Assembly (NCBI GenBank): GCA_964015035.1
Contig: CAXHCA010000015.1
Coordinates: 5,938-69,937 of the forward strand
DNA from: BQJU01 sp964015035
GTDB taxonomy: Bacteria; Bacteroidota; Bacteroidia; Chitinophagales; Saprospiraceae
DNA: 64,000 bases
Reading direction: 5' to 3'
In this document: piece by piece, positions 18,971-27,951 of the stretch
Numbering within the stretch: position 1 is the first letter of the stretch
Layout of the letters: each line of letters opens with the position of its first letter
The notes under the pieces: generated by a model
Databases searched by the model: none
Told to the model about the DNA's origin: nothing
What the model saw: the letters and a program-made list of their open reading frames with translations, nothing else
Made by a program: the position numbers and the translations under genes

Positions 18971-20035
18971 TTACGTTTGAAAAGTGGCGTAATATGCGGC
19001 TCCCAAAAGGGCTGTCTTAGGATTAAGGATTACCCTTACGGGAATGGCTTTCAGTAAAGGGCTCAAGCGTCCTCCCCTAAAAAAGTGTACCAAAAAATGA
19101 TCTTGATCCAGAAATTCCAGATTTTTAGGCGCAATGCCACCTCCGATCAATAACCCACCTACGGCTTTCAACTTTAAAGACACATTGGCTGCCTCCTGGG
19201 CTAGGTAACGTACAAACAAATGCATGGTTTCCTCACAGATAGGAACCCCCTCTTTGGCCTGTTGGCTCACAATTGCTGGAAGATCGGAAGTTGTTAACAG
19301 GTCCGCCAGCCAGGAAGGTTCTTCCCGCATTTTGATATCTCTCAGAAACCGGTAAATATTTTCGATACCTTGGCCGGAAGCAACTCGTTCCCAGCTTACA
19401 TGGCCAAATTGAGCTCGGAGATAGGTGAATAATTCGATATCAATATCTTCCCTTACCCCAAAATCAGAATGCCCACCTTCATTGGCGAACGGCCGGTAAC
19501 GCTGACCATCCCAGTAAAGTCCAGCTTCCCCTAAGCCAGTACCGGGAGCAATCATAGCGGCATTCCCCAATACATCTTCCTCGCCCGAATGCAATGTTAC
19601 TATATCTTCCTCCTTCAACGCCCCCAAACCGTAGGCGTTGGCTTCCAAATCATTCAACACGGAGACGGACGCAATATTTAACTGAGTTTTCAATTCCTTT
19701 TCGTCCACCACCCAATTGAGATTGGTCGCACTTGCACGCCCGCGAATGACAGGCCCCGCAACCCCCACCGAAAGTCGATCCGGAATAGTCTGCCCCGCTA
19801 AAAAATCTTGAATAATGGCTAACAAAGAAGGGTATTTATCAGAAACAAAGGTCTCTTCCCGGATCATGACAATTTCCTCTTCCGATGTTACAAACAAGGC
19901 CATATTGGTCTTTGTTCCGCCCACGTCCGCAGCCAGAATTGTTACACCCCCAGCCGGTTCTTCACTAAGATAGGCCACAGGATATAGGCAGGGGGAATTA
20001 AATGTATTTTTCCAAAGCGCTTTTATTTCTTCCAT
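18971..20035 (-). CDS. glk: Glucokinase
   Basis: Phosphorylates glucose with ATP. The Glk-family (ROK-related, ASKHA fold) motifs are present: phosphate-binding DVGGTKTN (37-44), NDLEANAYG with the catalytic Asp, the second phosphate loop APGTGLGEAGL, and the NEGGHSDF sugar-binding segment. It is about 30 residues longer than the usual enzyme at the N-terminus; a GTG at codon 20 is an alternative start, but the ATG at 20035 is kept. It lies after a 289-bp gap from corA and before the patatin gene. It could supply the pfkA encoded elsewhere in this window. Confidence 0.93.
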   Translation of the reverse strand: MEEIKALWKNTFNSPCLYPVAYLSEEPAGGVTILAADVGGTKTNMALFVTSEEEIVMIREETFVSDKYPSLLAIIQDFLAGQTIPDRLSVGVAGPVIRGRASATNLNWVVDEKELKTQLNIASVSVLNDLEANAYGLGALKEEDIVTLHSGEEDVLGNAAMIAPGTGLGEAGLYWDGQRYRPFANEGGHSDFGVREDIDIELFTYLRAQFGHVSWERVASGQGIENIYRFLRDIKMREEPSWLADLLTTSDLPAIVSQQAKEGVPICEETMHLFVRYLAQEAANVSLKLKAVGGLLIGGGIAPKNLEFLDQDHFLVHFFRGGRLSPLLKAIPVRVILNPKTALLGAAYYATFQT

Positions 20036-20324
20036 CTGAATCTTTTGATAATAATTTTCATCAATAATATAAAAAGGATTGCGAAATCGGGTGTTTCAAT
20101 AAAAGAATTATGCCTTATTGGCAGGCAATGACTTGGGATTACAGGAAGGGGCCATAGAAGAAGGCAATATTGTAATTGTAGCTGAGACCGTTGGGAAAGT
20201 GACAAAGATTGGCTCCCGCACCGGTGAACCTGAAACTCACGATGACATCATGATCATTGTGCTCAACTCCAAAATGATAACTGACAAGGTGAACAACTGG
20301 AGTCATAACAAAACGCCTACTTGT
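20036..20324. other. Gap between corA and glk with two overlapping short ORFs, neither assigned
   Basis: This 289-bp gap contains a 70-codon frame on the plus strand (TTG at 20118, stop at 20330) and a 55-codon frame on the minus strand (ATG at 20306, stop at 20139), which lies 18 bp after the corA stop. The minus frame reads MTPVVHLVSYHFGVEHN at its start. They are antisense to each other and I recognise neither. I see no promoter box or strong hairpin. It could be a decayed gene. Confidence 0.35.
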
Positions 20325-21383
20325 TTATAACCATTTCTTTCTTTGAAAATAATAAATCAATGAAATAGCGATGGCCCCCATGATCCCAAGTAGGATGAAA
20401 TAACCATTGCGCCAATGCAACTCAGGGATGTAGTCAAAATTCATTCCATAGAGGCCCGCCAGAAAGGACAGTGGCACAAAAATCGTGGTGATGATGGTCA
20501 AAACTTGCATCACATTGTTCATCTTAAAGCTCAGTTCGGACAAAAATAAGTCTTGCAAGCTATTTAGTAAATCCCGATAGGTATCCACCATATCCATAAT
20601 CTGAATGGTGTGATCATACAAGTCCCGAATAAACACCAGGGTTTCAGGATTCATAAATTCATTTTCAGATTTGGAAAAACGCCCCATCGCTTCTCGCAAG
20701 GGAGCGATTGATTTGCGAACAATTAGCATTTCCTGTTTGAGCCCGTGAATTTTTGATTTGGTGTCACTGTTTGCATTTTCCAGGATTTCCAGCTCTAAAT
20801 CTTCAATAGCCCCTTCGATCTCATCCAAAGTCAAGAAGTAGTTGTCAACCACATTGTCCAATAATGCATAGGCCAGATAATCGCCCCCCCTTTTGCGGAT
20901 TTTGCCTCGGCTAGTGCGCAGGCGCTCCCTCACTGATTCAAAAAGATCATCCTCTTCTTCCTGAAATGAAAGCACAAAATTATTCGTAAAAAATAGCGAA
21001 ACCTGTTGCGTTTTCACCTTTCGCGTATCCAAATTGAATTTAAATTCACGAAACAACAAGAAGTTGCCATTGTCGTACTCTTCAAACTTTGGCCGTTGGT
21101 GGATATCCACCACATCCTCCAAAATGAGTGGATGCACGCCAAAAAACCGCCCAATTGACTCTACAAGTTCAGTATCGTGTAATCCACGAATATCGTACCA
21201 TTCTACCTGGTCTTCTCCCGGCTGATGAAAGGTGATGGTTTTGTGGTTATCCAGCAGTTTTTCTTCCAATATATCTCCACTATATCGTAGATGGTGGATA
21301 AGAATCTGTTCTACCTTTCGCTTACCAGTAAAGACTACTGAGCCAGGAGGTAATCCTATCTTTTTTCGATTTTTTTTGGCCAT
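20325..21383 (-). CDS. corA: CorA-type magnesium/cobalt channel
   Basis: A 352-residue inner-membrane divalent cation channel. A large acidic, helical cytoplasmic N-terminal domain (about 1-285) includes LILEDVVDIHQRPKFEEY. Two C-terminal membrane helices follow, with the signature YGMN (about 313-316) between them and a short positively charged tail (RKKW). These are standard for homopentameric CorA. It starts at an ATG, with a 177-bp divergent spacer to the GH3-family gene. I see no M-box riboswitch in this spacer. Confidence 0.96.
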   Translation of the reverse strand: MAKKNRKKIGLPPGSVVFTGKRKVEQILIHHLRYSGDILEEKLLDNHKTITFHQPGEDQVEWYDIRGLHDTELVESIGRFFGVHPLILEDVVDIHQRPKFEEYDNGNFLLFREFKFNLDTRKVKTQQVSLFFTNNFVLSFQEEEDDLFESVRERLRTSRGKIRKRGGDYLAYALLDNVVDNYFLTLDEIEGAIEDLELEILENANSDTKSKIHGLKQEMLIVRKSIAPLREAMGRFSKSENEFMNPETLVFIRDLYDHTIQIMDMVDTYRDLLNSLQDLFLSELSFKMNNVMQVLTIITTIFVPLSFLAGLYGMNFDYIPELHWRNGYFILLGIMGAIAISLIYYFQRKKWL

Positions 21384-21560
21384 TTTCGGTTCAAGATTGT
21401 GTGTCGGACATGTGTTTGGGGCAATAAACTCGAATTTTCAACTGGATATAGGCCAAATTAACAAAAATCGCCACTTCTGGCAATTGAATTTTGGACCAGC
21501 TGCAGCCGAACAAATCATTGAAGTCCAAAGTTATTGCTTATACAACAAACCTGTAACTAC

Positions 21561-23078
21561 ATGGCCATACTTGGTAAGGTGATTAAAACCGCTATCGAAC
21601 TCAAGCAAACCCTGACCCCAGAGATGAAAGATGCCCGGGAAGCACAAGAAACACAACTCCGCAATCTTTTAGAAAAAGCAAAAAATACGGCCTTCGGAAC
21701 CTATTATGGTTTTTCCACAATTCTAGATTCGGAGGATCTGATTGCTACCTACCAAGAGAAAGTGCCTCTACACGATTACGATAAAATCAATGAGCGATGG
21801 TGGCAACAACAACAAATCGAATCTGATATCACCTGGCCTGGGAAGCCCGACTTTTTTGCATTGAGCAGTGGCACCACCGGAAAAACCAGTAAAAGAATTC
21901 CCGTCACTAAAGAAATGTTAGCCTCCTTTCGATCAGTAGGCATTTCCCAGGCCGAATGTTTGGCCAATTACGATTTGCCTGCTGATGTTTTTGAGAAAGA
22001 TATCCTGATGTTGAGTAGCTCAGCCGATTTGGCCCGCCACAATGGGCATTTGGAGGGAGAAATCAGTGGCATCAACACCAGTAACTTGCCCGCCTGGTTT
22101 AATGGTTTTTATAAGCCTGGACTGGAAATTGCCCAAATTGATGATTGGGACGAACGGGTGTCCGCCATTGCAGAAGCCGCTCCAGAATGGGATGTGGTTG
22201 CCATTGCAGGGATCCCTTCCTGGGTCAAAATGATGCTTGAAACGATCATCAGGCGGCACCAATTGAAAAACATCCATGAACTCTGGCCCAATCTGAGTAT
22301 CTATGCTTCTGGCGGTGTCGCTTTTGAGCCATACCGTAGCAGCCTGGAAAAATTATTGGCAAGGCCATTGATCTATATGGATACCTACCTGGCCTCTGAA
22401 GGTTTCTTTGCCTTCACTGCTCGTCCGGATACGCTTCAGATGAAAATGGCCCTAGACCATGGCATTTTTTACGAATTCATTCCCTTCGATGAAACGGGCT
22501 TTGACGAAACGGGGGAACTTCTGGACAATCCAAAAATATGTACCATTAGTGAGGTGGAAGAAGGGAAGGATTATGCCTTGTCGGTTTCCACACCGGCAGG
22601 AGCCTGGCGATACATGATTGGCGATACCGTCAAATTCAAGGATTTGGAGTCCTTTGAATTTGTGATCAGTGGCCGAACCAAATACTTCTTAAATGTTGTT
22701 GGCGCTCAATTATCTGAAGAAAAGATCAACCAGGCCATGAAAAGTCTGGCCGAGGCATTTGATTTACCGATCAACGAATTTGCTGTAGCTGCCGTGCAAA
22801 ATAACCAAGAGGAATATATCCATCAATGGGTGATCGGAGCGGAAGGAAATGCGGACGAAAACCAGCTAAAAAGCAAGTTGGACGAAATACTGCAATCACT
22901 TAATAAAAATTATGCTGTGGCCAGAAAGAAAGCACTAAAAGACATCAAAGTAAAATTGGTAACTACTCAAGAGATGTACCATTGGCTGGAAACACGTAAG
23001 AAAAAAGGTGGACAGATTAAAATGCCAAAGGTAATGAAGGCAGAAATGATGGAAGACTTATTGGCTTTTCTAGACTAG
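21561..23078 (+). CDS. GH3-family (auxin-responsive-promoter-like) acyl-adenylate enzyme
   Basis: A 505-residue member of the GH3 family, which belongs to the acyl-adenylate / firefly luciferase superfamily. Plant GH3 enzymes join amino acids to hormones such as jasmonate and auxin. The phosphate-binding SSGTTGKTSKRIPVT, the YMDTYLASEGFFAF motif, and the hinge region VSTPAGAWRYMIGDTVKFKDLE are visible. Bacterial members have no settled substrate. The longest frame begins at a TTG (21534); I use the ATG at 21561, giving MAILGKVIKTAIELK. Its stop codon shares four bases (CTAG) with the stop of the convergent zincin-like gene. Confidence 0.88.
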   Translation: MAILGKVIKTAIELKQTLTPEMKDAREAQETQLRNLLEKAKNTAFGTYYGFSTILDSEDLIATYQEKVPLHDYDKINERWWQQQQIESDITWPGKPDFFALSSGTTGKTSKRIPVTKEMLASFRSVGISQAECLANYDLPADVFEKDILMLSSSADLARHNGHLEGEISGINTSNLPAWFNGFYKPGLEIAQIDDWDERVSAIAEAAPEWDVVAIAGIPSWVKMMLETIIRRHQLKNIHELWPNLSIYASGGVAFEPYRSSLEKLLARPLIYMDTYLASEGFFAFTARPDTLQMKMALDHGIFYEFIPFDETGFDETGELLDNPKICTISEVEEGKDYALSVSTPAGAWRYMIGDTVKFKDLESFEFVISGRTKYFLNVVGAQLSEEKINQAMKSLAEAFDLPINEFAVAAVQNNQEEYIHQWVIGAEGNADENQLKSKLDEILQSLNKNYAVARKKALKDIKVKLVTTQEMYHWLETRKKKGGQIKMPKVMKAEMMEDLLAFLD

Positions 23079-23659
23079 TCGAGGATGCTGCCTTTGGCTA
23101 CTTTTTCATGCATCAAAAGGGTAACCTCCTTCGGTGACATATAGAAACGTTCGATGCGAGATTTGTAGGTATCCGGTAAATGCGAGTGCTTCAGGATATA
23201 CTTCTTGGTCTCCAATATCTGCTTCGCAAAGCCATGCTCGATGGCGTAGATGTCTGCTTTTCGTTCTGCACCTATCTTGAAGGTGTGAAAATTTTGGTAG
23301 CCAATACCAAATCGAATCATGCCCCAAACCCCACGATCTAAATAATCCATGATGTGCCCTAGTTCATGAGCAAACCAGCCAACCAAGACTTCTTCCGGTA
23401 AGGTGTCAATGCGGATGTAAGACTGTAGTTTTGCCTGGTTACTGATTTCAATCTTATATCTGCGGTTATCCTTGTCCCAGAATTGCCAATCGATAATGGG
23501 CTGAGCACGCATAGCCGTCTGTGGAATGGATCTTCGCTGCACAATGATTTCATGTTTATGCAAGGCTTTGAATGGCTCAAATGCCTGAATAAAACAATTG
23601 CGTACAAAATCCGAAGAAATATTTTTAAAATGCAGGTTGTATTCGTTGTCTTCCTTCAT
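23075..23659 (-). CDS. Zincin-like putative metallopeptidase
   Basis: An unrecognised 194-residue cytoplasmic protein. It contains WFAHELGHIMDY, a HExxH zinc-binding motif (about residues 98-102), and 25-30 residues later ERKADIYAIEHG, which offers the third ligand in the ExxxD pattern of M48/M78-type zincins. There is no signal peptide or membrane helix. The catalytic class is therefore likely, but its substrate is unknown. It starts at an ATG, follows the radical SAM gene by 39 bp on the same strand, and overlaps the end of the GH3 gene by four bases. Confidence 0.72.
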   Translation of the reverse strand: MKEDNEYNLHFKNISSDFVRNCFIQAFEPFKALHKHEIIVQRRSIPQTAMRAQPIIDWQFWDKDNRRYKIEISNQAKLQSYIRIDTLPEEVLVGWFAHELGHIMDYLDRGVWGMIRFGIGYQNFHTFKIGAERKADIYAIEHGFAKQILETKKYILKHSHLPDTYKSRIERFYMSPKEVTLLMHEKVAKGSILD

Positions 23660-23698
23660 CAGCTCTACAACAGGATAAAAACAAAGATGTTTGCAGCA

Positions 23699-24751
23699 TC
23701 AAAAAAGACTTAACTGCGGGTTTTTCATTTGTTGGTGCAGTTCCAAATTATATTCCGGCATGCTTTGCCCCTTAAAATAACGCTTTTGGGCCAGGGCAAC
23801 CTGCTGCGCCACCATCTCAGCAATCGGCCCTTCTCCGCGCATGCGGGTACCAAAACGGCTGTCATTCAAATTTCCGCTATGACAATCCCTGATCCGATTG
23901 AGCACCCGTTCTGCCCGATCAGGCATCGTTTTGCGTATCCAATCTTCAAATATTTCTGCTACATCACCATTCAAACGCACCATGGTATAGGCAATTTTTC
24001 GTGCCCCACAATTAGCCACTGCCTTAGCCATCTCTAGGATTTCGTGATCGTTCAACCCAGGAATAATTGGCGCTAGCATCACATTTACCGGAATCCCTCT
24101 TTTGGACAAGGTTTCAATCGTTTGCAGGCGACTTTTTACAGAAGCAGTACGAGGTTCGAGAAGACGTCTTAAGTTCTCATCGAGTGTCGTCACGGAAATA
24201 GATACTTTGACCAGCCGCAATTCACTCATTGGCTCCAGAATGTCGAGATCGCGGAGCACCATATTGTTTTTGGTGATGATACCCACCGGATGACGGTATT
24301 GCCACAGCACCTTGAGAATTTGGCGGGTGATTTCAAATCTTCTTTCGGCGGGCTGATAGCAATCCGTATTTCCGGCCAGCATGATTGGCAATGGTTGCCA
24401 GTTTTTTTGTTTGATTTTGGCTTCGAGCAGTTGCGGAGCGTTTTTCTTCACGAGAATTTTCTGCTCAAATTCTAGTCCTGCGCTATACCCCCAATAAGTA
24501 TGCGTATTGCGCGCATAGCAATAAATACAACCGTGTTCACATCCTTGGTATGGATTCATCGACCAAGCCATGCCGATATCCGGGCTATCTACTTTGTTGA
24601 GGATGGTGCGGGCATGTACGTCGGTGTAGCAAGTCAGTGGCCCGCTCCCATCTTCCGCCAGTTCGGGTTGATCATCATACACCAATTGATGATAAGGATT
24701 GGCAGGATTGATTTGGGCTCCCCTACCCTTAATATATCGGGATGCTTTCAT
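23699..24751 (-). CDS. PA0069-family radical SAM protein
   Basis: A 350-residue radical S-adenosylmethionine enzyme. The [4Fe-4S] cluster motif CEHGCIYC is at 71-78 (Cys71, 75, 78), after the family-typical MNPYQG. Downstream comes AGNTDCYQPAERRFEITRQ and the barrel strand MLAPIIPGLND. This is the PA0069 / SplB-related family found in many bacteria; the reaction is unknown, although the group is often discussed with DNA photolesion repair. It starts at an ATG, divergent from the TRAP binding-protein gene with 91 AT-rich bases between. Confidence 0.86.
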   Translation of the reverse strand: MKASRYIKGRGAQINPANPYHQLVYDDQPELAEDGSGPLTCYTDVHARTILNKVDSPDIGMAWSMNPYQGCEHGCIYCYARNTHTYWGYSAGLEFEQKILVKKNAPQLLEAKIKQKNWQPLPIMLAGNTDCYQPAERRFEITRQILKVLWQYRHPVGIITKNNMVLRDLDILEPMSELRLVKVSISVTTLDENLRRLLEPRTASVKSRLQTIETLSKRGIPVNVMLAPIIPGLNDHEILEMAKAVANCGARKIAYTMVRLNGDVAEIFEDWIRKTMPDRAERVLNRIRDCHSGNLNDSRFGTRMRGEGPIAEMVAQQVALAQKRYFKGQSMPEYNLELHQQMKNPQLSLF

Positions 24752-24842
24752 GTTTCAAAAATAACATTTTTGTTTGTTTTACCAAACTTTAAAACAAAAT
24801 ATTTTTACAAATAAATACTTATTTTGCTCTTCAAAAAACGGT

Positions 24843-25961
24843 ATGTCTATTTCCCGCAAAACCTTCTTCAAAGGATTGGCCATTGGGACCCTCTCCCTGC
24901 CATTTGTACTCAAAACGGTACAATCCGGAAATGCCCGGCAAGACAATAGCCCTCTATTAAAATCCAGTAAGCGCTATAAGTGGAAAATGGTCACCACCTG
25001 GCCTCCCAACTTTCCGATTTTAGGTGAAGCTTGTCAGTTATTTGCCGAAATGGTAGAAAGAATGTCAGGCGGAAGAATGGAAATCCGCGTATACGGAGGA
25101 GGAGAGTTGGTACCGGCCCTTGAAACCTTTGATACGGTCCGCAATGGAGGGGCTGAATTAGGTAATGGCGCAGCCTACTACTGGGCGGGTAAGATTCCGG
25201 CAGCCCAATTTTTTGCTACCGTCCCATTTGGCATGAATGCCCAACAAGTCAACACCTGGATTACCAGTGGCGGGGGGCAGGAATTGTGGGAAACCTGTTA
25301 TCGCGACTTCAATTTGGTACCAATGATGGCAGGAAATACCGGCGTACAAATGGGCGGCTGGTTTAACCGGGAAATCAACTCCATTGAGGATTTTCAGGGG
25401 TTGAAGATGCGTATTCCCGGGCTGGCAGGAAAGGTGCTGGAAAAAGCAGGTGGAGCACCGGTTCTATTAGCGGGAGGCGAAATCTACACTGGTTTGGAGC
25501 GAGGAGTCCTCGATGCTACCGAATGGCTGGGTCCCTTCCACGACTATACGATGGGGTTTCATGAAATTGCAAAGTATTATTATTCTCCCGGTTGGCACGA
25601 ACCCGGTACCGTGCTAGAATTGATTGCCAACAAAGAAAAATTTGATGGCCTTCCCGAAGATCTGCAAGCCATTATTAGGGCGGCAGCGGCTTATTTCAAT
25701 GCGTGGGTATTCAACCGCATGGAAGCAGCCAATGCGGAATATCTAGCCGTGATGATCGAAAAGGGGATTGATATCCGAAAATTCCCAGTAGAAGTATTAG
25801 ATACTTTACGGACCTATACCCAGGAAGTCATTGAGGAAATGACCAGCAAAGATGCTTTTACCAAGAAAGTCTATGAATCCTACAGCTCATTCCGCAAAAA
25901 AGCAGTGAATTGGGCAGAATATTCCGAAAAGGTATTCTATGATAACTTGCAGATTTCCTGA
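24843..25961 (+). CDS. dctP: TRAP transporter solute-binding protein (TakP/DctP-like)
   Basis: The periplasmic binding component of a TRAP transporter (372 residues). The leader is MSISRKTFFKGLAIGTLSLP; it lacks a twin Arg, so Sec export is likely. The mature protein has WPPNFPILGEACQLFAEMV, AYYWAGKIPAAQF, the carboxylate-contacting Arg in LKMRIPG, and EWLGPFHDYTMG followed by YYYSPGWHEPGT. The last stretch resembles TakP-type receptors for 2-oxoacids, so a 2-oxo- or related carboxylate is the best guess. The longest frame starts upstream at 24774, but only the ATG at 24843 puts the signal peptide at the N-terminus. It converges on dctM and dctQ, so the transporter is split between strands. 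Confidence 0.9.
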   Translation: MSISRKTFFKGLAIGTLSLPFVLKTVQSGNARQDNSPLLKSSKRYKWKMVTTWPPNFPILGEACQLFAEMVERMSGGRMEIRVYGGGELVPALETFDTVRNGGAELGNGAAYYWAGKIPAAQFFATVPFGMNAQQVNTWITSGGGQELWETCYRDFNLVPMMAGNTGVQMGGWFNREINSIEDFQGLKMRIPGLAGKVLEKAGGAPVLLAGGEIYTGLERGVLDATEWLGPFHDYTMGFHEIAKYYYSPGWHEPGTVLELIANKEKFDGLPEDLQAIIRAAAAYFNAWVFNRMEAANAEYLAVMIEKGIDIRKFPVEVLDTLRTYTQEVIEEMTSKDAFTKKVYESYSSFRKKAVNWAEYSEKVFYDNLQIS

Positions 25962-26033
25962 TAGTTGCTGAAGCTGTTTAAAGTACAATCACACAGAAGT
26001 TTGCGAAGACAACCCCGTAAATAATTAATGCTC

Positions 26034-27335
26034 CTATTTCCAAATAAATAGGATTTCGGGGAATAAAATCACCACCACTAAAAACAGTAGTTGAATCAGT
26101 ACGAAGGGTATGATGCCTCGGTATAAATGGCTGGTCGTAATACTCGGCGGTGCAACTCCCTTTAGATAAAAAAGTGAAAACCCGAAAGGCGGTGAAAGAA
26201 AGGAGGTTTGCAAATTCATAGCCAGCAAAATGCCAATCCAAATTAAATCAACACCATAAGCCTGAAATATGGGCGCAACCACCGGAACAATAATGAAGAT
26301 GATTTCAATGAAATCAATAAAAAATCCGGCCACAAAAACGATGACCATCACCAAGCTAAGGAAAACCATAGGGCTAAGGTTGGAAGCCTGAATCAACTCA
26401 ACCAGGTAAGTATCGCCCTCCATCTCCCGAAAAACAAAAGAGAAGGTGGTGGCTCCCAATAAGATGACAAAAACCATGCTCGTAAGATGGGTGGTTTCCT
26501 GCATCACCGATCTGAGCACTTTCAGATTAAATTTACCTTGAAAGATCGTGAGTAAAGTTGCTCCCATTGCCCCTACTGCCGCAGCCTCAGTTGGAGAAGC
26601 AATGCCCAAGAAAATCGACCCCAATACAGCCAAGATCAGTAGCATTGGCAAGATAAAGGCGAGGGTTACTTTCCTGACAAAATCGTGGGCTTTAAAAGCC
26701 GCAATCTCTTCTGCGGGAATCACCGGCGCCTGATTGGGATACAATTTTGCGAAGATCAAAATATAGAGAATATAAACGACCACCAACAAAACACCAGGCA
26801 ATATCGCAGCGGCAAATAGCTCACCTACCGAAACGTTGAGCACGCTGCCCAATAGCACCAAAACCACAGATGGAGGTATGATCTGTCCTAAGGTACCCGA
26901 AGCGGCAATCGTTCCCGTAGCCAATTCCGGTTGATAGCCACGCTTCAGCATGGTGGGCAAGCTAATTAATCCCATGGTGATGACCGTGGCACCAACGATA
27001 CCGGTAGACGCCGCCAATAGCGCCCCAACAATAACTACTGAAATGGCCAGCCCTCCTTTCACTTTGCCAAATAGAATGGCCATTGTTTCCAGTAGCCTTT
27101 CGGCCAATCCTGACTTTTCCAGCATGATACCCATATAAATAAAGAGAGGTACGGCCAGTAAGACATAATTGTTCATCACCCCAAGGATACGTGGTGGAAG
27201 GGCGGTAAAATTGGACGGATCCAAGAAGCAGATGGCGTATAGCAATGAGATTCCTCCCAACGTAAAAGCCACAGGGTAACCGTAGAGAATAAGGATAAAG
27301 ATGCTTGCAAATAAAAGTAGAGCTAATAATTCCAT
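26034..27335 (-). CDS. dctM: TRAP transporter large permease subunit
   Basis: A 433-residue inner-membrane protein with about 12 hydrophobic segments, the sodium-coupled transport subunit of a TRAP system. The conserved AASTGIVGATVITMG and GTLGQIIPPSVVLV loops are present, as is the later ASPTEAAAVGAMGA. A long GFFIDFIEIIFIIVPVV segment marks the mannitol/chloroaromatic (COG4664-like) subgroup, in agreement with the TakP-like binding protein. It starts at an ATG, 14 bp after the dctQ stop, and faces dctP across a 72-bp gap. Confidence 0.94.
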   Translation of the reverse strand: MELLALLLFASIFILILYGYPVAFTLGGISLLYAICFLDPSNFTALPPRILGVMNNYVLLAVPLFIYMGIMLEKSGLAERLLETMAILFGKVKGGLAISVVIVGALLAASTGIVGATVITMGLISLPTMLKRGYQPELATGTIAASGTLGQIIPPSVVLVLLGSVLNVSVGELFAAAILPGVLLVVVYILYILIFAKLYPNQAPVIPAEEIAAFKAHDFVRKVTLAFILPMLLILAVLGSIFLGIASPTEAAAVGAMGATLLTIFQGKFNLKVLRSVMQETTHLTSMVFVILLGATTFSFVFREMEGDTYLVELIQASNLSPMVFLSLVMVIVFVAGFFIDFIEIIFIIVPVVAPIFQAYGVDLIWIGILLAMNLQTSFLSPPFGFSLFYLKGVAPPSITTSHLYRGIIPFVLIQLLFLVVVILFPEILFIWK

Positions 27336-27349
27336 GAGTTGGGGCTTTG

Positions 27350-27874
27350 CTATTCAGTGATTTTATCATCAGACGCATCGGCCTGTAGCGTTTCCACTGA
27401 TTCAATTATACTGGAAATTCCTTGGAGGAAAAGCAGGAAAACGCCAATGCAAACACTAAATTTTATCACATACAAGGCCGGCAAGCCTCCGGGATCAGGA
27501 GAGGTTTCTCCAATTTTGTAAGAAAGCAAAGCAAAGTCGAAAGCATAATACATTACCAATATGCACCAGGGAAGCAACAACACCACACCTCCAACCAAAT
27601 TAACCCAGGCTTTCTCTTTAGGGGTAAACTTACTGTAGAATACATCCACCCGCACGTGACGATCGTGCTGGAAGGCATAACCCGCCCCCAACAAGAAAAC
27701 CAATGCAAAAAGATGCCACTCCAATTCTCTAATCCAGGCTTGCGTATCGTTGAAGATGTATCGGATCACCACATCAAAGCAAACCAGCAATACCAAAATT
27801 GTTGTCAACCAGGAAACCGTTTTGCCCACTTCCTCATTTAGGCGATCAATCCCTTTTTTCAGTTTATGCCACAT
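27350..27874 (-). CDS. dctQ: TRAP transporter small permease subunit
   Basis: A 174-residue inner-membrane protein with four hydrophobic helices, the small subunit that pairs with DctM. The stretch NDTQAWIRELEWHLFALVFLLGAGYAF and the following HVRVDVF are the family hallmark. It starts at an ATG and lies immediately before dctM on the minus strand, so the order is QM with P on the opposite strand. No sensor or regulator gene is adjacent. The 77 bp before it contain nothing I can identify as a promoter with confidence. Confidence 0.92.
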   Translation of the reverse strand: MWHKLKKGIDRLNEEVGKTVSWLTTILVLLVCFDVVIRYIFNDTQAWIRELEWHLFALVFLLGAGYAFQHDRHVRVDVFYSKFTPKEKAWVNLVGGVVLLLPWCILVMYYAFDFALLSYKIGETSPDPGGLPALYVIKFSVCIGVFLLFLQGISSIIESVETLQADASDDKITE

Positions 27875-27951
27875 AGGTATAGGTGTCGTTTTGCCAGGAA
27901 ATTTACAAACACTCTACCTATTTACGAATTTCTCGCTTGAAAAATCTCCGC

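Noticed and set aside
21384..21560. Magnesium riboswitch (M-box) before corA
   Set aside because: The spacer is only 177 bp, AT-rich and shows no conserved M-box core or terminator stem.
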